Below, one piece after another: positions 1 through 9,300 of a stretch of 64,000 nt of DNA. This DNA is from a virus: positions 1-64,000 of IMG/VR virus record IMGVR_UViG_3300025151_000017. One strand, 5' to 3'. The translations under genes and the position numbers were made by a program. Every line of letters starts with the position of its first letter. Position 1 is the stretch's first letter. The notes below the pieces were generated by a model. That model was not told the origin of the DNA and made no database searches. It saw nothing but the letters and a program-made list of their open reading frames with translations.

Positions 1-2288
1 TTAGAACTACTGATAACGAAGTACCTTCTACAAAGATTGTTCCTTTCTCACAAGTTATACTACAACCAGCTGATATTAATGTCAGTACTAATGGTTCTGC
101 TGCAACAACTTTCACATTCCCATCACCAATTTATTTACAAGAGAATGAAAGTTATGCACTAGTTGTAAAAGTTGATGAGCCAGGATGTGAAGCATTTATT
201 TCAGAACTTGGTGGAACTGATTTACTTACTGAAAACATTGTAGGTATTCAGCCACTAACTGGTTCGCTTTACTTATCACAAAACTCTAGAGAGTTTGAAA
301 TTAATCCACTATTAGATCTTAAGTTTGATTTAAAACAAGCTGAATTTACTACTAATACAAATGGTACAGTACAACTAAAAGCAAACCCTGCTGAAACTGT
401 CACACTTGCTAAGGATCCTTTCCAGTTTACTGCTGGATCTGAATTAGTAAGAGTACACCAAAAGAATCATGGTTTTTCTGCAGGCGATATAGTAATGATT
501 GATGGAGTTGCTGATGGATTATATGGAGCAAACTCTGGTACATTTGGTGCAAGTCAAGATCTATTAAATGGTGCTCACACTATTCAGTCACAAGGTTTAC
601 AAAAAGATTCTTATGTAATTGACTTAGAAACAGTCGACGCAAACAATAATGATATACTGGATGGAGCAACTACTGACTTTATTACAGGCAGACATGGTGG
701 CACTGGTGTAAGTGCTTCAAGACAACTTACTGCTGACGCACTATATGTTAAGACTGAAGACTTAGATTTTGATGACACAAAATTATCTTATACTGTAAAT
801 GCTACGAATACTGCTGGTACAGCAAGTGGTAATAAACCTATTGTGACAAATGCTACTTATCAGTTTAGTGATAGGAAAGTAGTTAAGTCTTTTGAAAACC
901 AAACTACAGTGTCAACAACACCACTAATTAAAACTCCGACACTAACATTAGATGCTACTATGAGCACTACTAATAAAAACATTTCTCCTGTAATTGATTT
1001 ACAGAAGCTCGGTGCTTATGCGATTACTAACTTAGTGGACAGTCCAACCAATGCTATTAATGTTTCAGCAATTGACCAGAAAAAATTAATTAACACTGGA
1101 GATATAGGTGTAGCATTATCAACTTCTTCTGGAACTGGAACTATTACTACCACTTCAGCTAGTCCTACTGTTGCTGGTCAAGGCACTGCCTTTACAAGAC
1201 AAGTATCAGTCGGAGATACATTAACTGTATCTGCTGGTGCAATCGGTAGAGTTAAGAGTATCGCTAGTGATACATCTTTAACACTTTGTGCTAACACTGC
1301 TCAGGTTGCTACTACAGGAACTTTCCAAATAACATCAGATCCAGTAATTACATTTAAACATGGAGCAAAAGGTATTGAGTCAAATATAGATGCGATTGAT
1401 AATCTACTTGACAATGTTAAAGCAGGGAGTCAGTTGTTCTTAACTAATGTACACCCAGAATTAAATGGAGCGATTGATGTAGAATCAATTACTACTAGTT
1501 CAAGCACATTACCATTCGGTGGTAATGAAGAGCTAGATAAAGTCACTATAAATAAAACTGCAAACTTTAATTTTGCTGAAGCAAATGATATTAAAGTTGA
1601 TGTTGCTCAAAACTTTACTGAGCAAGTTGCTTCGTTTACTGTGACTTCACTAACAAGTTCAATTAATGTCACAGCATCTAGTTCAGTAGATGGTAAGCTA
1701 GTTGCTGGTGATATACTATGTATAGAAGATGCTGATGGTGCTGGCTCAGTTGTGACTGTAGGTGGTGTACAGATATTTAACAAAACTGTTCTTGGTACTG
1801 TAGCATCAGTAAATGGTACAAACATTGCATTAGAAGCTAATGCGACTGCTGCACTTACAGCTAAGAATATTGTAATAAGAAAAGATATATCAGCTACAAC
1901 ATTCAACATATCTACTATGGAAGAGTTTGTTGCTGATACTGCTCCAGTTGGTGCTACTAACTTAGCAAACTATGTCACTAGAACATTAGAGTTGACTAAC
2001 CCAGCTGACGCATTAAAAATTATTTTCGATGCTAATATACCGAAAGCAACTGACATAGATGTTTACTATAAAGCATTCTCAGGTGATACAGATCCTAATA
2101 CTTTAAATTGGATTGATACTGGGTTTACTGTGTCTAGTAAAGATGCTGAAGGTGAATTTAAAGAAAGAAATTTAGAAGTAAGTAATATTCCTGAATTTAC
2201 AAAAGTTGTCATCAAGATTGTAATGAAATCTACTGAGTCAGCTTCTGTACCGAAAGTTCAGGCATTTAGATTAATTTGTCATAGTTAG
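1..2288 (+). CDS. Virion structural protein, C-terminal part (5' end outside window)
   Basis: The reading frame is open from base 3 to a TAG at 2286-2288, so this is the last ~760 residues of a larger protein. The M at 495 is internal, since uninterrupted sequence of the same character lies upstream. The protein is Thr/Ser/Asn/Ala rich with alternating hydrophobics, as in beta-structured fibre and baseplate-associated proteins. Around 1120-1335 it carries a module of the type GT.TVxGxGTxFTxQ.xVGD...SDTSLTL that recurs in the proteins at 3091 and 6322. It heads a run of fibre-like genes upstream of gp13, where T4-like marine phages keep baseplate and fibre genes. The exact T4 counterpart cannot be named. 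Confidence 0.75.
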   Translation, partial: RTTDNEVPSTKIVPFSQVILQPADINVSTNGSAATTFTFPSPIYLQENESYALVVKVDEPGCEAFISELGGTDLLTENIVGIQPLTGSLYLSQNSREFEINPLLDLKFDLKQAEFTTNTNGTVQLKANPAETVTLAKDPFQFTAGSELVRVHQKNHGFSAGDIVMIDGVADGLYGANSGTFGASQDLLNGAHTIQSQGLQKDSYVIDLETVDANNNDILDGATTDFITGRHGGTGVSASRQLTADALYVKTEDLDFDDTKLSYTVNATNTAGTASGNKPIVTNATYQFSDRKVVKSFENQTTVSTTPLIKTPTLTLDATMSTTNKNISPVIDLQKLGAYAITNLVDSPTNAINVSAIDQKKLINTGDIGVALSTSSGTGTITTTSASPTVAGQGTAFTRQVSVGDTLTVSAGAIGRVKSIASDTSLTLCANTAQVATTGTFQITSDPVITFKHGAKGIESNIDAIDNLLDNVKAGSQLFLTNVHPELNGAIDVESITTSSSTLPFGGNEELDKVTINKTANFNFAEANDIKVDVAQNFTEQVASFTVTSLTSSINVTASSSVDGKLVAGDILCIEDADGAGSVVTVGGVQIFNKTVLGTVASVNGTNIALEANATAALTAKNIVIRKDISATTFNISTMEEFVADTAPVGATNLANYVTRTLELTNPADALKIIFDANIPKATDIDVYYKAFSGDTDPNTLNWIDTGFTVSSKDAEGEFKERNLEVSNIPEFTKVVIKIVMKSTESASVPKVQAFRLICHS

Positions 2289-2296
2289 AGGTGAGT

Positions 2297-2524
2297 ATGT
2301 TTGTAGGAACGAAAGTAGAAGGGGAGCCAGACTTAATAAAGGATCCTAAGAGTAAAGGTATAATTAATACCAACCAGACTGCTTATCAAAGATATAAGAG
2401 TCATCAGAAAAGTAAAATATCAGAACTTGCTGAAAGAGAAGCTATGAAACAAGAAATAAATACTTTAAAGGATGATGTAAAAGACATAAAGAATATGTTA
2501 ATTAAACTCACGGAGAAACTATAA
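2297..2524 (+). CDS. Small coiled-coil protein, function unknown
   Basis: About 75 residues. I prefer the ATG at 2297 because AGAGG at 2287-2291 lies five bases upstream; a GTG at 2291 is also in frame. The C-terminal half (KISELAEREAMKQEINTLKD onward) has heptad-like spacing and is probably a coiled coil ending in a Lys/Leu helix. The N-terminus is Gly/Lys rich. It lies two to eight bases behind a fibre-like gene, and its stop overlaps the next ATG (TAATG). It may be a small virion accessory or assembly protein; this is inferred from position only. Confidence 0.6.
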   Translation: MFVGTKVEGEPDLIKDPKSKGIINTNQTAYQRYKSHQKSKISELAEREAMKQEINTLKDDVKDIKNMLIKLTEKL

Positions 2525-2733
2525 TGGCAAAAGAAGCTGCAGTCGCACAGGTAAGTCAGAATGAAACTTTTGACCAGTGGCGAATAAAAACGAATTTGAA
2601 TATAACTAAGGGAAACAACCAAGAAGATAAACTTGGTGACTTAGCTTTATTAGAAAATGGAGAGTCGGATTTAACTTCGGCTGTTAATAACGCAAGAGAT
2701 TATTCAATAGCAATGAGCATTGCACTTGGTTAG
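2524..2733 (+). CDS. Small virion-associated protein with shared C-terminal tail
   Basis: 69 residues, starting in a TAATG overlap with the previous gene. The segment NETFDQWRIKTNLNI (about residues 13-27) resembles a motif common at the start of marine T4-like structural proteins. The end, YSIAMSIALG, is a hydrophobic tail that recurs at the C-termini of the proteins at 5368 and 15007. The tail may be an interaction or trimerisation peptide common to one baseplate/fibre complex; that is inference. No known domain recognised. Confidence 0.6.
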   Translation: MAKEAAVAQVSQNETFDQWRIKTNLNITKGNNQEDKLGDLALLENGESDLTSAVNNARDYSIAMSIALG

Positions 2734-2756
2734 TCTTTAAGAAAAGGGAAAATTAA

Positions 2757-3080
2757 ATGGCAAATGATTTTAAAAATGGATTGGCTAAGGATGTTGGGAC
2801 CTCGCCTGTCACACTATATACTGCTCCCAGCTTAAAGCAAAGCATCGTTATAGAGTGCGATCTTGCTAACACTACTTCAGCGACAGTCACTGCTGATGTC
2901 TTCATCACTTCAGGTGGTGTTGACCATTTCATTGTAAAGAATGCACCTATCCCAACAGGTGGTACTTTACAAGTGATATCAAATCAGAAAGTGGTACTTG
3001 ATGGAAACCAAGTATTAAAAGTCCAAGGTAATACAGCAAGTTCAATTGATGCTATTGCTTCAATCTTAGAAGATGTATAG
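2757..3080 (+). CDS. Small beta-rich virion protein, function unknown
   Basis: 107 residues behind a GGGAAAATTAA leader. The composition (short Val/Thr/Ile strands separated by Gly/Asn turns, e.g. VTADVFITSGGVDHFIVKNA) suggests a compact beta-sandwich. No Cys or catalytic pattern is seen. It sits between a 69-residue structural protein and a 749-residue fibre-like protein and is probably co-transcribed with both. Small proteins of this kind are common beside fibre genes in marine T4-like phages; its role is unknown. Confidence 0.6.
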   Translation: MANDFKNGLAKDVGTSPVTLYTAPSLKQSIVIECDLANTTSATVTADVFITSGGVDHFIVKNAPIPTGGTLQVISNQKVVLDGNQVLKVQGNTASSIDAIASILEDV

Positions 3081-3090
3081 GAAATAAACT

Positions 3091-5340
3091 ATGTCGTATA
3101 TCGGATCTAGAGTCACAAACGCATCGACTACTCTGGCTCGTCCTAGAGATGAGTTCGAGTGTTCAGGTAATGAAAAAGCATTTAAGCTAAGTCAGATTGT
3201 TCCAGGAGCATTTGAATCTAATGTTCAAGTTGTTCTTGGCAATGTTATACAAGAACCAGTTTCCGCATATACTATTCAAGATGTTTACAGATTAACATAT
3301 TCAAACTTATCATTAACTACTGGAGCATCTCAACCCAAACGAGGAGATTTACTTACACAGGGTGCAAACACTTTTCTAGTTGTAGATGCTACCACAGGAA
3401 TCTTAGATGTGATGGCAGCAACTGCTGGTGGTGCTGCACCAACTACTGGCTCTGGTTTAACTTTAAATATACCTAACATTGATTTTGGTATTGATGAACA
3501 AGTTAAACATAATGATGAAACGATTTCATATACTACTGGAACAATTACAGGAATTAGTGTTGTACAAGGTGGTGGCTCAGGTTATACAACCTCTGATACA
3601 ATTTTTATAGGTGCACCAAATATTGGTGGTAATGAAAGAGCTACTGCTACTCTCTCAGTTTCTGCAACAGGTGTAGTACAATCTATTACAGTCACGAATG
3701 CTGGTAAAGGTTATGTGGTTGCTCCAGCTGTGACTATTACTTCTTCAGGAAGTGGTACTAACGCAACTGCTACTGCTACTATAAACTCTGACGGAGGAGT
3801 TGAGTCTATTACTGTAGATTCAGGTGGTTCAGGTTATGACTTTATTTCTACAACTGTCACTATTGAAAATGCTACGAGTGGTGGTCGTCAAGCAACTGCA
3901 TCTATCACAAGTGTAGATGGAAGTGGTTCTATCACAGGTGTATCACTAACTGATGCTGGTACAGGTTATACTGCTAAACCAATTATTGGTGTGACTACAG
4001 GTGGTGTTGCAACTACAACAGGTACAGGTACGATTGCTATGGCTGGTAATACTGCAACTGTCACAGGTACAAATACTACCTTTACTTCACAACTAACAGT
4101 AGGACAAGCATTATTTGTTGGTGAACAAACTTTAGGATTTATTGACGCAATTGCTAGTGATACTTCACTAACATTAAAAACTACTATCGACCAAGCTATA
4201 GAAGATACAGGTTTCTCATTTGCAACAAGAGCAGAATTAGATTTAACTTTTATAGGAGACGAAGCAACATTACAAGTTGATTCTGTAGAAACTCTTCCAT
4301 CACAAGGATTATATTTTAATGGAGTACCAAGACCTGGAGAAAATTTATACATTAAACACGAAGGTGGTTCAAGTTTTCAACAAGTACCTGCTGCTGGATC
4401 TGTCACAGAAGATAGTCTATCAACAAATTTAAAAGCATTTACTGTAGATAAGTTTACTACATCTGGTGCAAGTACAAATACATTTACCTTGTCTAAAACT
4501 CCAGCAAGTGGTAATGCTATTCTAGTTGTTATTAATGGTTCAGTACAAACTGAAACTACACACTACTCTGTATCTGGTACGACTCTAACATTAGTCACTC
4601 CATTATCTGCAGGTGTGACTGTCACAGTTGTACATTTAGGATTCGGTACAGTATCAAGAAACGCATTCGTAGATGGTACACTAACTGCTTCAGCATTTAC
4701 TGACTTGTCTATGACTGGAAATAAAATAGCAAACAACACAATAGATGGTACGAAACTTGCTGTTGGTGCAGTTGTTTCTCATTTAGGATTTAACCCAGTT
4801 GCTTCTAATGCAGGTACTGCTCAATCAATTGATTCTCAACTAAACTTATCCGCAGCACTGGATATGTCTGCTGCCACTTCAGGACAAATTAGATTTCCTG
4901 CTTCACAAAATAATTCAACTAATGCTGAAACCTTAGACGATTACAGAGAAAGTTCATTAGCATCAGTATTAGGTTTCGGTGGTAATCAAGTTGGAATGAA
5001 TATGGGTGCTACTGCTGTAAATACATCTTACTTTACGAAAATTGGTAATATAGTTATGCTGAATATGGAGATGACTCTTACAGCAAAAGGTTCAAGCACA
5101 GGAAACGCAGAAATAGTATTACCTATTGTTTCTGACTCAGCAGGGGATGCTATTATTCCTATCTGGTTTGAGAATATGGCTTCAGGACTTACAAGTATGA
5201 TTGGAAGAATAGAAGGTGGCTCACAATCTCTTAAATTATTTAAAAGAGATACTGATGGTGAGTACACTGCTTGTACTGAAGCAGACTTTACTGATACTTC
5301 ACACCTGATTGGTTCAGGTACTTATAGAAGTGCAACATAA
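3091..5340 (+). CDS. Tail-fibre-like virion protein with GxGY repeats
   Basis: 749 residues. The N-terminus (FECSGNEKAFKLSQ...VLGNVIQEPVSAYTI) and a later segment (NTFTLSKTPASGNAILVVIN) look like two copies of a phage fibre beta-domain, also seen in the protein at 11830. Residues ~150-300 hold four repeats of ~40-45 residues with the core (S/G)(I/V)xVxxxGxGY...P.VTI. A Thr-rich GTxTVTGTNTTFTSQL module follows at residues ~310-360. The C-terminal ~200 residues are non-repetitive and could be the receptor-contact or capping region. Probably a fibre or baseplate appendage; the assignment rests on architecture and position. Confidence 0.7.
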   Translation: MSYIGSRVTNASTTLARPRDEFECSGNEKAFKLSQIVPGAFESNVQVVLGNVIQEPVSAYTIQDVYRLTYSNLSLTTGASQPKRGDLLTQGANTFLVVDATTGILDVMAATAGGAAPTTGSGLTLNIPNIDFGIDEQVKHNDETISYTTGTITGISVVQGGGSGYTTSDTIFIGAPNIGGNERATATLSVSATGVVQSITVTNAGKGYVVAPAVTITSSGSGTNATATATINSDGGVESITVDSGGSGYDFISTTVTIENATSGGRQATASITSVDGSGSITGVSLTDAGTGYTAKPIIGVTTGGVATTTGTGTIAMAGNTATVTGTNTTFTSQLTVGQALFVGEQTLGFIDAIASDTSLTLKTTIDQAIEDTGFSFATRAELDLTFIGDEATLQVDSVETLPSQGLYFNGVPRPGENLYIKHEGGSSFQQVPAAGSVTEDSLSTNLKAFTVDKFTTSGASTNTFTLSKTPASGNAILVVINGSVQTETTHYSVSGTTLTLVTPLSAGVTVTVVHLGFGTVSRNAFVDGTLTASAFTDLSMTGNKIANNTIDGTKLAVGAVVSHLGFNPVASNAGTAQSIDSQLNLSAALDMSAATSGQIRFPASQNNSTNAETLDDYRESSLASVLGFGGNQVGMNMGATAVNTSYFTKIGNIVMLNMEMTLTAKGSSTGNAEIVLPIVSDSAGDAIIPIWFENMASGLTSMIGRIEGGSQSLKLFKRDTDGEYTACTEADFTDTSHLIGSGTYRSAT
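3540..3990 (+). repeat. Four tandem GxGY beta repeats (coding)
   Basis: Four in-frame repeats in the fibre-like protein, with cores GGGSGYTT, AGKGYVVAP, GGSGYDF and AGTGYTAKP at about 3570, 3700, 3825 and 3955. The same unit recurs in the proteins at 15007 and in gp14 at 18021. Confidence 0.75.
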
Positions 5341-5341
5341 A

Positions 5342-5348
5342 CTAAATA
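5342..5348 (+). promoter_or_regulatory. Putative late promoter CTAAATA
   Basis: CTAAATA right after the stop of the 749-residue fibre gene and 19 bases before the next ATG. The same heptamer recurs in intergenic gaps of the structural region and resembles the T4 late promoter TATAAATA recognised with gp55, which this window encodes. Confidence 0.5.
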
Positions 5349-5367
5349 GGTTGTAAGAGGAATTAAA

Positions 5368-5598
5368 ATGCCAATATCAAGAGTTAAAGGTCAAAGTTTA
5401 GATAAAAATATAGAACTGCAAGGGGAAAAACTTAGATTCCCTATCGGTACTGAAGCTAATAGACCAGCACCTGCTAAAAAGGGAGACTTACGATACAATT
5501 CTGATGTAGACAAAACTGAAGTATATAATGGAAATAACTGGGATGTATATAATTCACAAGCTGTTTCCATCGCTTTGTCTATCGGCTTAGGAGGTTAG
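5368..5598 (+). CDS. Short fibre-type protein with C-terminal tail
   Basis: 76 residues preceded by AGAGGAATTAAA. Residues ~22-59 follow the widespread fibre/baseplate pattern (F/L)PxGTxxxRPxxxxxGxxRYNxDxxxxExYNGxxW. The C-terminus VSIALSIGLGG matches the tails of the proteins at 2524 and 15007. It has a putative late promoter immediately upstream. It is probably a small virion appendage or adaptor; the precise role is unknown. Confidence 0.6.
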   Translation: MPISRVKGQSLDKNIELQGEKLRFPIGTEANRPAPAKKGDLRYNSDVDKTEVYNGNNWDVYNSQAVSIALSIGLGG

Positions 5599-5600
5599 TA

Positions 5601-6305
5601 ATGCACATTAATGTGCATGAAGATGACCAATGGTCATGGGAGATAATTGCTGCTAGAGCAAAACAAAACTTCATGGTCACTAAAGCTACTGGCACGAAAG
5701 GTCAGACTGGAGTCATTGGGATTCCAAATATTGAAAAGTGTACATTAACTTGCGTACACACTGGGTTTATAGAAATACTTGATGAAGAAAAACAAGTATT
5801 GGGTACTATGGGTCCTGGAGCAAAGTTTCATTATAAGATACTTGAACAAGGTATCTCAGCAATGAAGCCAGAGTTAGGAAGAGTCGATTACTTAGGGAAA
5901 CCGATTCCTCCTCCAGAAGTTTGTGAGAGAGTTGCGAGTTATACTCATGTTCTTTTACGAACTGCTAGTGAAGAGAGTGTATTTTATTGTTGTCACGATC
6001 CTAAGGATATGTTTATATGGGAAGGTGACAATTATGCTTTCGGGAACTTTTCAGGTTTTGATACCGATTGGGATTTAGAACTTGGTTCCGAGTTTGTAGT
6101 TGAACCAGAGATGAACAAATACTTTTTTGCTTACTCTGATAATCTAGAAATTAATGGAAAGAAAGTACCTAAATATAACAAAATAAACTCTTACATTTAT
6201 GATGAACCCATGAGGATAAGAGGTGGCGAAGGAGATGCTTTCTCCATCTTTTCACAAGAGGGTATGTATAAAGAAACAAGTGGTAATCGAAGATACCAAA
6301 TTTAA
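5601..6305 (+). CDS. Conserved-looking protein of unknown function in fibre cluster
   Basis: 234 residues, starting two bases after the previous stop. Unlike its neighbours it is not Thr-rich: it has aromatic residues (WSWEII, MFIWEGDNYAF), several Cys, and alternating charged stretches, suggesting a globular mixed alpha/beta domain. No catalytic motif recognised. Co-transcription with fibre genes suggests a virion component or a fibre-assembly factor. I cannot name a family. Confidence 0.55.
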   Translation: MHINVHEDDQWSWEIIAARAKQNFMVTKATGTKGQTGVIGIPNIEKCTLTCVHTGFIEILDEEKQVLGTMGPGAKFHYKILEQGISAMKPELGRVDYLGKPIPPPEVCERVASYTHVLLRTASEESVFYCCHDPKDMFIWEGDNYAFGNFSGFDTDWDLELGSEFVVEPEMNKYFFAYSDNLEINGKKVPKYNKINSYIYDEPMRIRGGEGDAFSIFSQEGMYKETSGNRRYQI

Positions 6306-6321
6306 TTTATAGGAAGAACTA

Positions 6322-9300
6322 ATGGCAAAAAAACTCATCGCTACAGGTTATACGATTAATGCAGCACAGAATCAAATTACTGTGCCAGGCATTATTCAAC
6401 CAGTCCGTTTGCTATTGATTACAGATATCAATAACAACAAAATTTTATATAACTTCGCAGACCCTGCAACAGGATTATCTAACTTTGCATATAACTATAC
6501 TGCGGATACTACAACTTTCACTACGCAGTTAGATCTATCTGCTGCTGGTGTACAGAACTCTCACGGACTACAGATATTTTACGAAACAGATTTCCCAAGA
6601 ACTGGATTCGAGGAAGCGATGCTCGATCCTGTCAACAAGTTAAGAGTTTCAAATCCTGAGAACTTAATTGATACTGACTTTGAATATGGTCTTCAATCTT
6701 CGAAGTGGGAGACTCTACAAACAGTTTTAAATATTCCTACGATCTTCTCTCAGTCTGGGGATGTACCTCTTGAGCAACTTGCTTCAATTACAACTACTGC
6801 AAACTCTAAACAAGTTAGAGTGACAACTACTGCTAACTCTGGATTATCACTAGGAGATCCGATTCTAGTACAGGGTACTACACTAAATGCTGCAGATGGT
6901 TTCTTCCTAGTATCTGGTTTAACAAACCAATTAGAATTCTTTTATGAAATGGATAATGCTGCAGAATCTAATGCAACTATTTCAGGTTCATATACTTCAG
7001 TTATCCCTGCTAAATTCTTCGAGGGATCTAACTTAAATATTGATTTAACAAGTACTGCTATTGAAACTGATGGAGCAAACCCATCTACAATGACAGTGAC
7101 TACTGCTGAAACGCACGGACTTAAAGCTGGTACAAGAGTATATCTAAGACAAACAGTTGGTCCGAAAAACTTAAGAATAGCAGATCCTACTGCCAATGGT
7201 GGTATTGCACCTGATGGTGCACCATGGGTTGATACTCGTGCTACTATTACAACAACCACTACTGTAGATGCTACGACTGCTATCGGTGGTGGGGGAGCTC
7301 AAGAGTTTCCTGTTGTCACTTGGGACTGGGAAGGTACATATAACTTGTATCTACAGTCTTCAATGATTAATACTAGTACCGATAGAATTACATGGACTTC
7401 TCACGGATTCGCAGATAATGCTGCACTACTTTTCCAAACACAAATTAGAGGTCAAACAAATGGTGGTCTAGTAGATGGTACAGTTTACTATGTAAATGTT
7501 GTAGACGCAAATACAATCGAATTATATTCTGACTATGGTACTCTTGGTTCAAGAATGAATCTAACTTCTTTTGATTTTACTAGAGGGCATCCTAGATTAA
7601 CACTAGTATATAAAATTGAAGGAAACAATGGTACGCAAAGGTTTACTGCTTTCTATAAGAGAAACCTGAGAACAGGTATTAACTTCTCTAACGCACAGCC
7701 AACTCAGAATACTACTAATACGCAATCATTTCAATTTAGTATTACCTCTTCAGGTTATACACCGATTAAAGCAACCCTTACAAGAATTTATTATAATGGT
7801 AATTTAAATGATAGTGATGAAACAGTTGCTGTTTCAATACAGGCTAGAAACTATCTAGGACTTGGATCTAATAACTATACAGTCACTGTTGGTGGTGTAG
7901 GTGCTTCTACAGGAAACCTATATCCTAATGCAGATGTGACTCGTTGTATTTTCCAACAAGGTTCTAACTTCTACTTAACAACTTCATATACTCCAACTTC
8001 TTCAGTTATTGAAACTGACAAAGCTGGTACTGTGACTACAAGCTATCAATTAACATTTTATGCTACCACTGAAGAACTACCAACTTCAATGAACACAGCT
8101 CACTCTGGTTCTGACTTGGCAGCTGGTAATAATAACTTTGGTCTAGGTGGTTCACAAGGTTCTAAATTATTTGCATTTACTGGAAGAACTTCAGGTGGTT
8201 CAGCAGGTACATCTGCTGATAACTACGCAAATAATAATGACCCAGCAAGATTCGGTACAGGTATTCTAAGGCAGACTGGTGGAGCAACTGCTTCGTCAGT
8301 ATCAGGTATTATTACTGTAAACCAGAACGATGCTAACGCAGAAGATTATGTAGGTAATAGCACGCATGTTTACTATGGGTTTGCTAACGAATTAACTTCT
8401 TACAGAAATACTATCTATGCACAATCGCATAACTTTATTGATGGTAATACTGCTGTAATTACTGTAAACTCATACTCTACTACTAACAGATTTGAGTTCG
8501 TTGACTCTTCAGGAAATAATGTTCCGATTACTTCTAGTCAGTTTAATGCTACGATTACTGTTATATCAGCTGACTACTTTAGATTACAGATTTCTCAATC
8601 ACCGAATACTGATGATATATCAGCATTCCCTGAAAGTTTCTCAGTGGCTACTGCAACACCGAATGCCACTTATAACTCAGTTTATATTTCAAACCACAAA
8701 TTAACAGGTGGTAATTTATCCACTTACTCAACTACTGGTACTGTTATCGGTGGTCTAACAGGTGGGTCAAACTATACTCTACAATACTTAAACGACTCTA
8801 GACTTATCATTAAAGATCCAAACATCTCTGGTGGTAGTGGTTCAGCTACTACTGCAGCATTTGGTTCTACTTCGAACAATGCGTCTCAGTCGTTTACTGT
8901 AGATCTTGAAACACCTTTGGGACTAACTCCATCAACTGCTACGATTACTCAAGTACAGTATAGAGGTGACTTTAGAAATAATTCTGAGTATGTTGATTTA
9001 ACATTCTCTGATAACGATACTTATAGGATTGGTTCAACAGGTGGTCAGGATACTAACCAGTTCTTGATTGACTCTTCCTTTGGTTCTAAAAATGTTTCAA
9101 ACCTATTAACAGGTTCTCCAAAAGGTATTCAAGTCACAGTAAGTCCATCCTCTCAGGTAAACTTTGCTGTATCAGGTATGTCAAACTGGTGGGAACTAAG
9201 ATTCGCAGTGACTGCTGCATCTGGTGATGTTATTCTAACATCTGCTGGTACTGGTGAGCAATTATTTGAATTGGCTGCAAACGAAGGTGCATACGATGGT